Position numbers and translations under genes: made by a program | The notes under the pieces: generated by a model | Told to the model about the DNA's origin: nothing | Database searches by the model: none | The model's input: only the letters and a program-made list of their open reading frames with translations | NCBI GenBank assembly: GCA_045585835.1 | Contig: JAZMZG010000013.1 | Coordinates: 124,001 to 188,000 of the forward strand | Direction of reading: 5' to 3' | Origin: CALCTE01 sp045585835 | GTDB taxonomy: Bacteria > Bacillota > Clostridia > Oscillospirales > CAG-272 | DNA length: 64,000 nucleotides | Part shown: one piece after another, positions 34,561 to 43,991 of the stretch | Layout: each line of letters begins with the position of its first letter | How positions within the stretch are numbered: position 1 is the stretch's first letter

Positions 34561-35877
34561 TTAATTAGTTTGATTGATAATTTCCTTAATCTTTTCTATT
34601 GCTCTTTGGGAAATGTGTTTATTTTTTTCTTGCTTTCCGCCTTTTACTTTATATTCCAAAGGCTGCATTATTCCGAAGTTCACGTTCATCGGTTGAAAAC
34701 GTTTTGGGCTTATTGACGGGTTTGAAACATACGCGGCAAGAGCACCTGTTGCGGTCAGGTCTGTATAGTCAAGTCTCTCAAGCCCCAATATATCTCTTGC
34801 TGCACCGACTCCGGCAACAAGCCCCGAAGCTGTAGATTCAACATAACCTTCAACACCCGTCATCTGTCCTGCAAATCTGATTTTTTTGTTTGTTCTTAAT
34901 GCGTAAGTGTTATCAAGACAACCCGGTGAATAAATGTACGTGTTTTTGTGCATTACACCATAGCGCTGAAATGAAGCGTTTTCAAGTCCGGGTATTAAAC
35001 CGAATACCTCTTTTTGAGCACCAAACGTTAAATGAGTTTGAAATCCGACTATATTGTATAATGATCTTGCGGCGTTGTCTGCACGAAGTTGAACTACTGC
35101 ATATGGCATTTCATCGCTGTCGGGATATGTAAGCCCTACAGGCTTTAAAGGGCCGAACAAAAGCGTATCGTGTCCCCTTTTTGCCATTTCTTCGACGGGC
35201 ATACAACCCTCGAAAACAGTTATGGCCTTTTCAAATTCGTGTAGTTCGGCGGTTGGGGCGTTGATAAGTGCTTCGTAAAACTTGTCGTATTGTTCTTTAT
35301 TCATTGGACAGTTTACGTAATCAGCATCACCTTTATGGTATCGTGAAGCAAAAAATGCTTTGCTCATATCGATACTGTCGAATGAAACTATAGGTGCCGC
35401 CGCATCGTGAAAATATAAAAAGTTATTTCCGAGTAATCTTTCTATCTCACTTACTATACATTTGCTTGATAAAGGACCCGTTGCAATTACGGTATATTCA
35501 TTATCGTCAATTTTGGAGATTTCTTCGTTTATAACGGTAATATTAGGCATCGATTTTATCTTCTCCGTTATATACGTTGAAAAGCCGTCTCTGTCAACGG
35601 CAAGTGCACCGCCTGCGGGAACTTCGTTCTTGTCGGCCGCTTCCATTATAAGCGATCCTTGAAGCCGAAGTTCCTCTTTTAAAAGTCCGACTGCATTTTC
35701 AAGCCCTCTTGCTCTTAAAGAATTGGAGCAAACAAGTTCGGCAAAGTAATCTTTATGGTGTGCGGGAGTGCGTTTTTTAGGCTTCATCTCATAAAGCTCA
35801 ACATCAATGCCGTATTTCGCGATTTGATATGCAGCTTCGCATCCGGCAAGTCCCGCACCTATAACCTTAATTTTCAT
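34561..35877 (-). CDS. trmFO: Methylenetetrahydrofolate--tRNA-(uracil-5-)-methyltransferase TrmFO
   Basis: Folate- and FAD-dependent enzyme that makes m5U54 in tRNA. The 438 residues start with the FAD-binding KVIGAGLAGCEAAY; MKPKKRTPAHH and FAELVCSNSLR follow, with the catalytic Cys region, then AGQMTGVEGYVESTASGLVAG. I chose the ATG at 35877, which follows GGAGAG by five bases; the frame is open further upstream but inside topA. It overlaps the last 11 bases of topA. The order topA-trmFO is conserved in Firmicutes. Confidence 0.97.
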   Translation of the reverse strand: MKIKVIGAGLAGCEAAYQIAKYGIDVELYEMKPKKRTPAHHKDYFAELVCSNSLRARGLENAVGLLKEELRLQGSLIMEAADKNEVPAGGALAVDRDGFSTYITEKIKSMPNITVINEEISKIDDNEYTVIATGPLSSKCIVSEIERLLGNNFLYFHDAAAPIVSFDSIDMSKAFFASRYHKGDADYVNCPMNKEQYDKFYEALINAPTAELHEFEKAITVFEGCMPVEEMAKRGHDTLLFGPLKPVGLTYPDSDEMPYAVVQLRADNAARSLYNIVGFQTHLTFGAQKEVFGLIPGLENASFQRYGVMHKNTYIYSPGCLDNTYALRTNKKIRFAGQMTGVEGYVESTASGLVAGVGAARDILGLERLDYTDLTATGALAAYVSNPSISPKRFQPMNVNFGIMQPLEYKVKGGKQEKNKHISQRAIEKIKEIINQTN

Positions 35878-38116
35878 CGTTACTCTCCGCTGTGTAATCG
35901 CAGTTTTCGTTAGAACAATATAGTTTGTTTTTGCTCTTTTTATAAAGTATGGTACCGTCACACTTGGGACACTTTTTCTCCACAGGTACGTCCCAAGTTG
36001 AGAAGGTGCAAGTGGGATAATTTTCGCAGCTGTAGAATATTTTTTGTGTCTTAGTGCGCTTTTGGACTATTTTTCCCTTGCAAATTGGGCAAATAGCGCC
36101 CGTCTCTTTAGTTATCGACTTTGTAAATTTGCACTTTGGATAATTAGAACAAGCAAGGAAACTGTTAAATCTTCCTTTCCTTAAAACAAGCTCGCCTCCG
36201 CAAAGCTCGCATTTTTCGCCCGTCGGAGCAGCGCTTTGCTTTTTCTCAACGGCTTTGCCGTTATTGTCTATAGTCTTCGTGTTTTTACATTGGGGGTAAT
36301 TCGGACAAGCTGCAAAGCGTCCGAAACGTCCTTTTTTGATGACCATTGTGGCGCCGCATTTTTCACAAATTATGTCACATTCTTTATCGGGGATCTCCAA
36401 AGCTTTTCCGTCCATCGTTTCCTCCGCTTTATCAAGCTCGGATTTAAAGTTAGTGTAGAAGCCTTCAAGAACCTCGTTTGTGTTTTTTTCACCTATTGAA
36501 ATATCATCAAGGTCACTTTCCATATTAGCGGTAAATTCGTAGTTGATAATATCTGAAAAATGCTCCTTCATTACCTTTGTCGTTACTTCACCGAGTGACG
36601 TGGGCTTCAATGATTTACCGACACGCTCGACGTAATCTCTCTGTATAATTGTCATTATGGTAGGAGTGTAGGTGCTGGGTCTGCCTATCCCCTTTTCTTC
36701 AAGCGCTTTGATAAGACTTGCCTCGGTGTAACGAAGAGGCGGCTCTGTAAAGTGTTTGGAAGGCTCGATATTTAACAGTGATAAAATATCGTTTTCGTGT
36801 ATTTCGGGAAGTGATGTTTGTTTTTCTTTTACTTTTTCATCATTAAGTTCTTCATAAACCGCTAAAAATCCCGCAAATTTTACTGTGTTGCCGTTTGCGT
36901 GGAAAATGCTCTTTCCGCACAAAATATTTACGCTGACTGTATCATACTCGGCATTTTCCATTTGGCTTGCTATAAATCTGTCCCAAATGAGTTTATAAAG
37001 CTTATACTGATCTGTCGTCAAATGCGTTTTAACGGCATCGGGCGTAAGATTAACGTTTGAGGGGCGGATAGCTTCGTGCGCGTCCTGTGAATTTGAACGC
37101 ATTTTATATGTTCTGAATTTCGCCGGGGCGTATTTTTCGCCGAAATGCTCAATTATATATGACTTTGCTGCTTCAGCTGCTTCATTCGCTATACGCAGAG
37201 AGTCTGTTCTTATATAAGTTATAAGACCTTGTGTTCCTCCGTTGGAAGCTCCCAAATTTATACCTTCATAAAGCTCTTGGGCGAGCTTCATTGTCTTTTG
37301 TGAATTGAAATTAAGCCTTCTGTTGGCTTCCTGCTGCATTGACGAAGTAGTGAAAGGCGGAGCGGGAGATCGGCGTTGAACGCTCTTTTTAATGGAGCTT
37401 ACGGTAGGAGTTCCGCTTTTAATATCTTCAAGTATTTCAAGTGCTCTTTTTTCGTTGCCGATATTCTCTTTCTTTTTGGAATTTTGAGAAAAATAGTTTG
37501 CTGTAAACGTATCATTCCTCTCGGTTTTAAAAGTACCTTCTATTTCCCAATACTCAACAGGTACGAATGCGTTTATCTCTTCTTCTCTTTCAACTATCAT
37601 TCTCGTAGCAACCGATTGCACTCTTCCAGCGGAAAGTCCGTGACGAACGTTCTTCCAGAGAAACGGACTGAGCTTATATCCCACAATGCGGTCAAGAATA
37701 CGCCTCGTTTGTTGAGAGTTGACGAGATTCTCGTCAATGTCTCTTGCGTTTTTTATTGCAGCTTTTATTGACGTTTTCGTTATCTCGTTAAATGTTACAC
37801 GGCTTATTTTGCTTGTGTAATCCTTTAAAACTTGCGCCAAATGCCAAGATATCGCCTCTCCCTCGCGGTCAGGGTCCGTTGCGAGAAATATTTTAGATGC
37901 AGAACTTGCTTCTTTCTTTAAAAGCTTAATCAGATCGCCTTTGCCTCTGATATTTATATAACGAGGCTCAAAGCCGTTATCTACATCAATACCGAGTTCG
38001 CTTTTGGGGAGATCTCTAATATGCCCCTTTGAAGCCAAAACTTTATAGTTAGAGCCTAAGTAGCCCTTAATTGTGGAAGCTTTTGTGGGTGATTCGACTA
38101 TTACAAGATTTGCCAT
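35867..38116 (-). CDS. topA: DNA topoisomerase I
   Basis: Type IA topoisomerase that relaxes negative supercoils. The 749 residues start with the TOPRIM domain (NLVIVESPTKASTIKGYLG; DPDREGEAISWHL for the metal site), the catalytic Tyr is in ITYIRTDSLR (about 300), and the gate contains GIGRPSTYTPTI. The C-terminus carries four zinc ribbons (CEKC, CELC, CPIC, CPKC; from about 570), of which the fourth is the least regular. ATG with a GGAAA-type site. In Firmicutes it lies between dprA and trmFO as here. Confidence 0.97.
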   Translation of the reverse strand: MANLVIVESPTKASTIKGYLGSNYKVLASKGHIRDLPKSELGIDVDNGFEPRYINIRGKGDLIKLLKKEASSASKIFLATDPDREGEAISWHLAQVLKDYTSKISRVTFNEITKTSIKAAIKNARDIDENLVNSQQTRRILDRIVGYKLSPFLWKNVRHGLSAGRVQSVATRMIVEREEEINAFVPVEYWEIEGTFKTERNDTFTANYFSQNSKKKENIGNEKRALEILEDIKSGTPTVSSIKKSVQRRSPAPPFTTSSMQQEANRRLNFNSQKTMKLAQELYEGINLGASNGGTQGLITYIRTDSLRIANEAAEAAKSYIIEHFGEKYAPAKFRTYKMRSNSQDAHEAIRPSNVNLTPDAVKTHLTTDQYKLYKLIWDRFIASQMENAEYDTVSVNILCGKSIFHANGNTVKFAGFLAVYEELNDEKVKEKQTSLPEIHENDILSLLNIEPSKHFTEPPLRYTEASLIKALEEKGIGRPSTYTPTIMTIIQRDYVERVGKSLKPTSLGEVTTKVMKEHFSDIINYEFTANMESDLDDISIGEKNTNEVLEGFYTNFKSELDKAEETMDGKALEIPDKECDIICEKCGATMVIKKGRFGRFAACPNYPQCKNTKTIDNNGKAVEKKQSAAPTGEKCELCGGELVLRKGRFNSFLACSNYPKCKFTKSITKETGAICPICKGKIVQKRTKTQKIFYSCENYPTCTFSTWDVPVEKKCPKCDGTILYKKSKNKLYCSNENCDYTAESNDEN

Positions 38117-38152
38117 TGAAGTTTCCTTTCGTATTGCTGAATTTATGTAAAA

Positions 38153-39355
38153 TTAAAATTTCAATTTATAAAAACCGCCGGGTAACGCTTCTATAATTCC
38201 TTGTATCTCCATTAGCGTCAAATCTGTTAAGAGTTCGTCAAGCGGTATTCCGAGCTTAACGAAATCGTCGGTCGTCATATTTTTGTCGCAAAGAGCTTTT
38301 GTAATCATTTTTCCGTTTTGAGTAAGTTCATTGAACCAAGCAGTTTTTTCTATATCGAAGCTTGAAATTTCATTTTTCACAGCTTCCTTCTTTTTACGTG
38401 ATCCCGGTTTTGGTTCTTCATGGAGGGTATCGATTGGCAGCGGTACTTTTACTTTATAATCCGCTTTTACTTTGTGCGGATAAGACAATTCGAAATCTTC
38501 GATTATATCTGCACCGCAGGTAACGAGTTTTGCACCTGTTTTAATTAGTTCAAGATTTCCGCTTGTGGAATATTCGTCTATTTTTGACGGGATAGCATAT
38601 AAAAGCTTGCCTTGGTTTCGCGCATGTCTTGCTGTTATCATAGCACCGCTTCTTATATCACATTCGACGACCAATACGCCTTGAGAAAGACCGCTGATTA
38701 TTCTGTTTCTGATCGGAAAATGTTCTTTTTCGGGTGGTGAAAACGGCGGATATTCGGTTATGAGTAAGCCTTTTGACAAAACTTTCTTATATAGTTCTCT
38801 GTTACAAGCGGGATATGCCGTGGCAAGACCGGAGCCGAGTACCGCTATGGTAACGCCACCTGCTTCAATACATGCCTTATGAGCTGCTGCGTCAATTCCT
38901 TTGGCAATACCGCTTATGATTACAGCACCTTGCTTGGTAAGCTCATATGAAAGCTTCCTTGCGGAATTTACCCCGTATGACGAACAGTCTCTTGTTCCGA
39001 CAACGCTTATACAAACGTTATCGTCAATATCGAGCTTATTACCCATAAAATAAAGAAGACGAGGCGGATCAAATATCATCGAAAGTCTTTCGGGATATTC
39101 TTCTGAATCGAACAAGACGATTCGGACGCCGAATTTTTCACAAAAATCTTTGCACTCATTAACTTTGTCCATTGATTTATCGCAGAGCGCATCTACTAAA
39201 ACGTCTTCGATATCTTCAACTTTTTTATAGAACGTTGTTGAATCTGCATTGTATATTTCTTTAGCTGAACCAAACGCTTTGATTAACTTATTTGTAATTT
39301 CAGCATTACCGTCGGTTGCAATATTAAGCCATAGTTCAAAATTATAACCGTCCAT
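38153..39355 (-). CDS. dprA: DNA processing protein DprA
   Basis: Binds incoming single-stranded DNA and loads RecA during transformation; in many non-competent species it is kept with unknown use. The 400 residues have a SAM-like N-terminus, then the Rossmann-like core: VVGTRDCSSYG, ISGIAKGIDAAAHKA, GSGLATAYPACN, FPIRNRIISGLSQGVLVVE and SGAMITARHARNQGK. A small winged-helix (DML1-like) domain ends the protein. I chose the ATG at 39355 after GGGGG; the frame runs on upstream inside the methyltransferase gene. Start and stop overlap as TAATG. Confidence 0.95.
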   Translation of the reverse strand: MDGYNFELWLNIATDGNAEITNKLIKAFGSAKEIYNADSTTFYKKVEDIEDVLVDALCDKSMDKVNECKDFCEKFGVRIVLFDSEEYPERLSMIFDPPRLLYFMGNKLDIDDNVCISVVGTRDCSSYGVNSARKLSYELTKQGAVIISGIAKGIDAAAHKACIEAGGVTIAVLGSGLATAYPACNRELYKKVLSKGLLITEYPPFSPPEKEHFPIRNRIISGLSQGVLVVECDIRSGAMITARHARNQGKLLYAIPSKIDEYSTSGNLELIKTGAKLVTCGADIIEDFELSYPHKVKADYKVKVPLPIDTLHEEPKPGSRKKKEAVKNEISSFDIEKTAWFNELTQNGKMITKALCDKNMTTDDFVKLGIPLDELLTDLTLMEIQGIIEALPGGFYKLKF

Positions 39356-40134
39356 TATAGCCCCCTTCTCGCCATCTCCCAAATTACCACTGTTGCTGCT
39401 GTTGAAACATTTAAACTTTCCATGCCATGCATTGGTATTATCATCGGTTTGCAAAGCTTAATTTGTTCATTTGATAAGCCGTGTCCTTCATTTCCCAAGA
39501 CAACAATACTATTTGAAAGATCGCATTTATTTATTGAAGTTGCAGTATCAGTGAGTGCTGCTGCATACACTTCTTTACCGTTTGATTTAAAATATTCAAC
39601 TGCTTGTGAAAAGCTCTCACAAGTATAAATATTTTGTTTGAATACGGCACCCATAGAAGCCCTTATTACTTTATTACCGAATACGTCTGCGCATGCACCG
39701 CAAAGCACGACATTCATATCGCAAAGTGCTTTTGCCGTCCGTATTATAGTGCCTAAATTTCCCACGTCTTGTATATCGGAAAGAATCATCGACGGAATTT
39801 TGACAGACGCTTCATTTACCTCGGGAAGTTTTTTAAGCGGCGAAACACAAATGATTCCTTGCGGAGCTTTTTCGCTCGACGCCTTTTCAAAGCAAGTATC
39901 GGGAACAACGTATGTTTTAACCGTCGCATCGAGAAGCTTATCGGCAATTATTTCAGTACAGGCTTCGGTAGCAATTATATAATCTATGGGAGTATTTGAT
40001 TCAACCGCTTCGTAAAAAAGCTTTACGCCCTCATACATATAACGTCCTTGCGTTTTTCGACCTTTAGCCGTTTGCAATGCCGCTGTATTTACAATTATAG
40101 GGTTTGCTCTGCTTGTAATATCTCTTATAAACAA
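39355..40134 (-). CDS. TrmH/SpoU family RNA 2'-O-methyltransferase
   Basis: SAM-dependent ribose methyltransferase acting on rRNA or tRNA. The 259 residues have an N-terminal substrate-binding part beginning ITSRANPIIVN, and the SPOUT knot with the three SpoU motifs: DIQDVGNLGTIIRTA, VLGNEGHGLSNE and MESLNVSTAATVVIWEMAR. The start is TTG with GAGGA 7 bases upstream. It is the first gene of the long minus unit; the target RNA position is unknown. Confidence 0.9.
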   Translation of the reverse strand: MFIRDITSRANPIIVNTAALQTAKGRKTQGRYMYEGVKLFYEAVESNTPIDYIIATEACTEIIADKLLDATVKTYVVPDTCFEKASSEKAPQGIICVSPLKKLPEVNEASVKIPSMILSDIQDVGNLGTIIRTAKALCDMNVVLCGACADVFGNKVIRASMGAVFKQNIYTCESFSQAVEYFKSNGKEVYAAALTDTATSINKCDLSNSIVVLGNEGHGLSNEQIKLCKPMIIPMHGMESLNVSTAATVVIWEMARRGL

Positions 40135-40166
40135 CGTGAAATCCTCGTTTTCTACATAGATAATAT

Positions 40167-40195
40167 ATTATAGTAGATATCCTTTAAAAAAACAA
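40167..40195 (-). promoter_or_regulatory. Likely promoter of the 15-gene minus-strand unit
   Basis: Minus strand TTGTTT (40195-40190), 17 bases, TATAAT (40172-40167), 33 bases before the methyltransferase start. It is the only clear promoter I see for the run down to 21874, though internal promoters inside genes would be hard to notice. Confidence 0.6.
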
Positions 40196-40283
40196 GACTA
40201 TTTTTTATATTTTTTCTACTTTTTATTGAAAAAATTACATAAATTTCTTACTGTATCTAATTTAAGTTAATTTTGCAAAAGTA

Positions 40284-40312
40284 TTGACAAAAAGGTATAA
40301 AAAGTGTAGTAT
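40284..40312 (+). promoter_or_regulatory. Promoter of the T-box operon
   Basis: Consensus TTGACA (40284-40289), 17 bases, then TAGTAT (40307-40312) with TGTG just before it. Transcription would start near 40318, just upstream of the T-box leader. Confidence 0.65.
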
Positions 40313-40334
40313 TATATCTAATATTATATATTTA

Positions 40335-40590
40335 AAATGCGTTGACCGAAAAAGAGTAAGATATCTAAAGTCATCAGAGAGTCTGCGGTTGGTGAAAGCA
40401 GATTGATAAGTAAGTATCCGAAATACGTTTCGTTAGCTTCACACCGAAGTTTCAGTAGGCTGTGACGGGTGCGACCGTTATATTGCAAAAGCATACTATG
40501 CTTTAGAGGCTTTGACAGCGATGTCAAAGTAAAAATGGGTGGTAACACGGTAATTCGTCCCTGAGCTTTGCTCGGGGTTTTAATTTTTTA
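40335..40590 (+). promoter_or_regulatory. T-box riboswitch, specifier read as UAC (tyrosine)
   Basis: Leader RNA that binds a matching tRNA and lets transcription continue only when the tRNA is uncharged. Stem I: lower helix CGAAA (40347-40351) with TTTCG (40428-40432); S-turn AGTA (40355-40358) facing GAA (40420-40422); upper helix GATAT with GTATC (40414-40418); apical GGTTGGTG. After GAA and one base comes TAC (40424-40426) followed by G, the position of the specifier codon. Stem III is CTTTGACA/TGTCAAAG (about 40509-40528). The T-box core GGGTGGTAACACG pairs with CGTCCC; its TGGT (40540-40543) would pair with ACCA, meaning discriminator A, as in tRNA-Tyr. An Ile or Phe reading is less likely but possible. 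Confidence 0.85.
40559..40586 (+). terminator. T-box attenuator terminator
   Basis: Eight-base-pair stem CCCTGAGC/GCTCGGGG with a TTT loop, followed by TTTTAATTTTTT. Its 5' strand includes the CCC that the antiterminator needs, so the two structures exclude each other. Confidence 0.88.
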
Positions 40591-40601
40591 AGGAGTAATA
40601 T

Positions 40602-42239
40602 ATGCCAATAACGGAAATTCTTGTCAAAAACGCAAATGAATACGGAGATGACATTGCTTTAGTTGAAATTAACCCAAGGCAAGATCTTGATACAAAGATG
40701 ACTTGGAAGGAATATTCACTTATCGAAAGTGATGCAAACGGTCCTTTCAGAACCGAAATGACTTGGAAAGAGTTTAATAAAAAATCTAATCAAGTCGCCA
40801 ATTTTCTTCTTACTCGCGGAATAAAAAAAGGCGATAAAGTCGGAATTTTACTTATGAACTGTATTGAGTGGCTGCCGATATATTTCGGCATTCTCAAAAC
40901 AGGTGCGCTTGCAGTACCGCTTAATTTCAGATATGCTTCCGATGAAATCAAGTATTGCCTTGAACTTGCCGACGTGAGCGTAATTATTTTCGGCAGAGAG
41001 TTTATCGGTAGAATGGAAGCTATCGCTGACCTTATTCCAAGCGTTAAAACTATGCTTTATGTAGGAAACGACTGCCCGAGCTTTGCCGACAACTGCAGTG
41101 AGCTTATCGAATACTGTTCAAGTCGACAGCCTAACATAACACTTACCGATGAGGATGATGCCGCCATCTATTTTTCTTCGGGAACCACGGGATTTCCAAA
41201 GGCTATCTTACATAACCACGAAAGCCTTATGCATGCGATGTTCACAGAGCAAAATCATCACTCTCAAAAGAAGGACGATGTTTTTCTATGTATTCCTCCC
41301 CTTTATCATACGGGAGCTAAAATGCATTGGTTCGGAAACCTAATGGTCGGCGCAAAATCAGTTATATTAAAGGGAGTTAAGCCCGAGTGGATTATGCGCA
41401 CCGTATCCGAAGAGAAATGCACGATAGTATGGCTTCTCGTGCCGTGGGCGCAGGATATACTTGATGCCATTGATGCGGGGACGATAAAACCGTCTGAGCT
41501 ATGTCTTGAACAATGGCGACTAATGCATATCGGTGCGCAACCCGTGCCTCCGAGCCTCATTAAAAGATGGAAGGAAATATTCCCCCGTCACGAATATGAT
41601 ACAAACTACGGTCTCAGTGAGTCAATAGGTCCCGGCTGCGTACACCTCGGTGTTGAAAATATACATAAGGTAGGCGCTATAGGTATTGCGGGATACAAGT
41701 GGGAGCTTAAAATTGTTGACGAAAACGGAGACAAGGTAAAGCAAGGCGAAGTTGGTGAGCTTGCAGTTAAAGGTCCCGGTGTTATGACCTGCTATTATAA
41801 GGATAAAAAAGCAACAGACGAGGTTTTACACGACGGTTGGCTTTATACGGGTGATATGGCGGAGCAAGACGAAGACGGTTTTTACTATCTCGTAGATAGA
41901 AAAAAAGACGTAATCATTACGGGCGGTGAAAATATTTATCCCGTACAAATTGAGAATTTTATCCGTAAAAATGATAAAATTAAGGATGCGGCGGTAATTG
42001 GAATGCCCGATGCACGACTCGGCGAGATAGCCGCGGCTATAATCGAGCTTAAAGACGGTGTAACTATGACGGAAGATGAGTTTAATATATTCTGTAACAC
42101 TCTTCCCCGCTATAAACGCCCGAAAAAAGTAATATTTGCTGATATACCCAGAAACCCAACAGGTAAAATAGAAAAACCAAAGCTTAGAAAAATTTATAGC
42201 GGCGACAAGCTTGTCGCTAAACAAAACGAGATCATTTAA
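40602..42239 (+). CDS. AMP-forming acyl-CoA ligase, probably for aryl acids
   Basis: Adenylate-forming enzyme that makes an acyl-CoA from an acid, ATP and CoA. The 545 residues show the AMP-binding loop YFSSGTTGFPKA (about 187), YGLSES (about 337), TGDMAEQDEDGFYYLVDRKKD and GGENIYP (about 425-450), and the catalytic Lys in NPTGKIEKPKLRK near the end. It is not of the shorter PaaK type. GGAG precedes the ATG. Substrate specificity cannot be read directly; because iorA and iorB follow in the same T-box unit, I infer 4-hydroxyphenylacetate, phenylacetate or indoleacetate. A medium-chain fatty acid remains possible. Confidence 0.85.
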   Translation: MPITEILVKNANEYGDDIALVEINPRQDLDTKMTWKEYSLIESDANGPFRTEMTWKEFNKKSNQVANFLLTRGIKKGDKVGILLMNCIEWLPIYFGILKTGALAVPLNFRYASDEIKYCLELADVSVIIFGREFIGRMEAIADLIPSVKTMLYVGNDCPSFADNCSELIEYCSSRQPNITLTDEDDAAIYFSSGTTGFPKAILHNHESLMHAMFTEQNHHSQKKDDVFLCIPPLYHTGAKMHWFGNLMVGAKSVILKGVKPEWIMRTVSEEKCTIVWLLVPWAQDILDAIDAGTIKPSELCLEQWRLMHIGAQPVPPSLIKRWKEIFPRHEYDTNYGLSESIGPGCVHLGVENIHKVGAIGIAGYKWELKIVDENGDKVKQGEVGELAVKGPGVMTCYYKDKKATDEVLHDGWLYTGDMAEQDEDGFYYLVDRKKDVIITGGENIYPVQIENFIRKNDKIKDAAVIGMPDARLGEIAAAIIELKDGVTMTEDEFNIFCNTLPRYKRPKKVIFADIPRNPTGKIEKPKLRKIYSGDKLVAKQNEII

Positions 42240-42253
42240 CGAAAGGAACAACA

Positions 42254-43990
42254 ATGAAAAAAATACTACTTGGAAATGCTGCCGTAGCACGAGGAGCGTA
42301 TGAAGCGGGCTGTGCGCTTGTTTCATCATATCCCGGAACACCCAGCACCGAAATAACTGAATCGGTAACGGAATACAATGATATATACTGTGAGTGGGCG
42401 CCAAATGAAAAAGTAGCAGCAGAGGTTGCTATAGGCGCATCTATCGGCGGTGCAAGGGCGATGTCTTGTATGAAGCACGTTGGGCTCAACGTGATGGCTG
42501 ACCCCATTTTTACCGTAAGTTACACGGGGGTAAACGGGGGTCTTGTGTTCTGTGTTGCAGATGACCCCGGAATGCACTCTTCACAAAATGAGCAGGATTC
42601 ACGTCATTATGCAAAAGCAGCAAAAATGCCCATGCTTGAGCCCGCAGACTCTGCAGAATGCAAGGAATATGTAAAGCTTGCTTTTGAGCTCTCGGAGAAA
42701 TATGATGCTCCTTTCTTCATAAGACTTTCAACAAGAGTTTCCCATTCACAAAGTCTTGTCGAGCTTTGCGATAAAGAAACGGTTGAGCTCAAACCCTACG
42801 AAAAAAATATCGGCAAGTACGTTATGATGCCCGCAAACGCAATAAAGCGCCACGTTGTTGTTGAAGCGAGAACTAAAGCGCTGACCGAATTTGCAGAAAA
42901 TTGCAGTATCAATACTGTTGAAGATAACGGCAGTGATATAGGCGTTATCACTTCGGGTATCTCATATATGTATGCAAAAGAAGCGCTTGGCGATAAAGTC
43001 AATTTCTTAAAGCTTGGTATGGTCTATCCCTTGCCCGAAAAACTTATTTCCGATTTTTCTTCTAAATGCAAAAAGGTTTACGTGGTTGAAGAACTCGATC
43101 CTTTTATAGAAGAGCATTGTAAGGCACTTGGTATGGATGTGGTCGGTAAAGAAGTCTTTACACTTCTCGGAGAGTACACGCCTGCTATGATAAAGGGCGC
43201 AATATTGAACGAACCCGCAAATGAATTCGATACAGCCGATGAGCAGATACCCGTAAGACCTCCCGTTATGTGTGCGGGATGTCCTCACAGAGCAACGTTC
43301 TACACATTAAAAAAGCTCGGGCTCACGGTATGCGGTGACATTGGTTGCTATACGCTCGGCGCCGTCGCTCCTTTGGCAAGCATCGATACAACTATTTGTA
43401 TGGGAGCATCGGTTAGCGCCGCTCACGGTATGGCGAAGGTAAGAGGCGAAGAATTTGCAAAAAAACTCGTTTCTGTCATAGGCGATTCCACATTTATTCA
43501 TTCGGGAATTACAGGACTTATTGATATCGTATATAACAAAGGAATCAATACTGTAATTATACTCGATAACTCCATAACCGGTATGACAGGTCACCAAGAA
43601 AACCCAACGACCGGAAAAACAATACGCGGAGAAGCTACAAAACAGGTCGATTTGGAACTTTTATGCAAAGCTGTCGGTATTGACAGAGTTAAAGTTGCGG
43701 ATCCCTTCAACATAACGGAATTTGAGAAGATAGTAAAGGAAGAAATAAATGCCGAAGAGCCCTCCGTAATTATTGCACAAAGACCTTGTGCTCTTTTAAA
43801 GACGGTTAAATATTTTGGAACTTGTGTTATTACTGATAAATGCAAAAACTGTAAGAAATGTATGAATCTCGGTTGCCCCGCAATCAGCATTAAAGACGGT
43901 AAGGTTACCATTGACCAAACCCAATGCAACGGTTGCACTTTATGTATTAACGTTTGTCCCTTTAAAGCTATAGAGAAGGAGGAAAACTGA
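42254..43990 (+). CDS. iorA: Indolepyruvate ferredoxin oxidoreductase alpha subunit
   Basis: Thiamine-pyrophosphate subunit of the enzyme that interconverts aryl-pyruvates and aryl-acetyl-CoA with ferredoxin. The 578 residues have an N-terminal pyrimidine-binding domain (SYPGTPSTEITE, YTGVNGG), a middle domain, the TPP domain (GDIGCYTLG, MGASVSAAHG, GDSTFIHSGI, DNSITGMTGHQ) and a C-terminal 2x[4Fe-4S] ferredoxin domain with CKNCKKCMNLGCP and CNGCTLCINVCP (about 530-570). Length matches IorA. AAAGGA precedes the ATG. It is oxygen sensitive as a class, fitting an anaerobe. Reaction direction is inferred from the T-box. Confidence 0.95.
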   Translation: MKKILLGNAAVARGAYEAGCALVSSYPGTPSTEITESVTEYNDIYCEWAPNEKVAAEVAIGASIGGARAMSCMKHVGLNVMADPIFTVSYTGVNGGLVFCVADDPGMHSSQNEQDSRHYAKAAKMPMLEPADSAECKEYVKLAFELSEKYDAPFFIRLSTRVSHSQSLVELCDKETVELKPYEKNIGKYVMMPANAIKRHVVVEARTKALTEFAENCSINTVEDNGSDIGVITSGISYMYAKEALGDKVNFLKLGMVYPLPEKLISDFSSKCKKVYVVEELDPFIEEHCKALGMDVVGKEVFTLLGEYTPAMIKGAILNEPANEFDTADEQIPVRPPVMCAGCPHRATFYTLKKLGLTVCGDIGCYTLGAVAPLASIDTTICMGASVSAAHGMAKVRGEEFAKKLVSVIGDSTFIHSGITGLIDIVYNKGINTVIILDNSITGMTGHQENPTTGKTIRGEATKQVDLELLCKAVGIDRVKVADPFNITEFEKIVKEEINAEEPSVIIAQRPCALLKTVKYFGTCVITDKCKNCKKCMNLGCPAISIKDGKVTIDQTQCNGCTLCINVCPFKAIEKEEN

Positions 43991-43991
43991 T

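Noticed and set aside
41826..43938. Minus-strand frames antisense to the ligase and iorA
   Set aside because: No recognisable domain and no ribosome sites; the plus-strand genes are certain.
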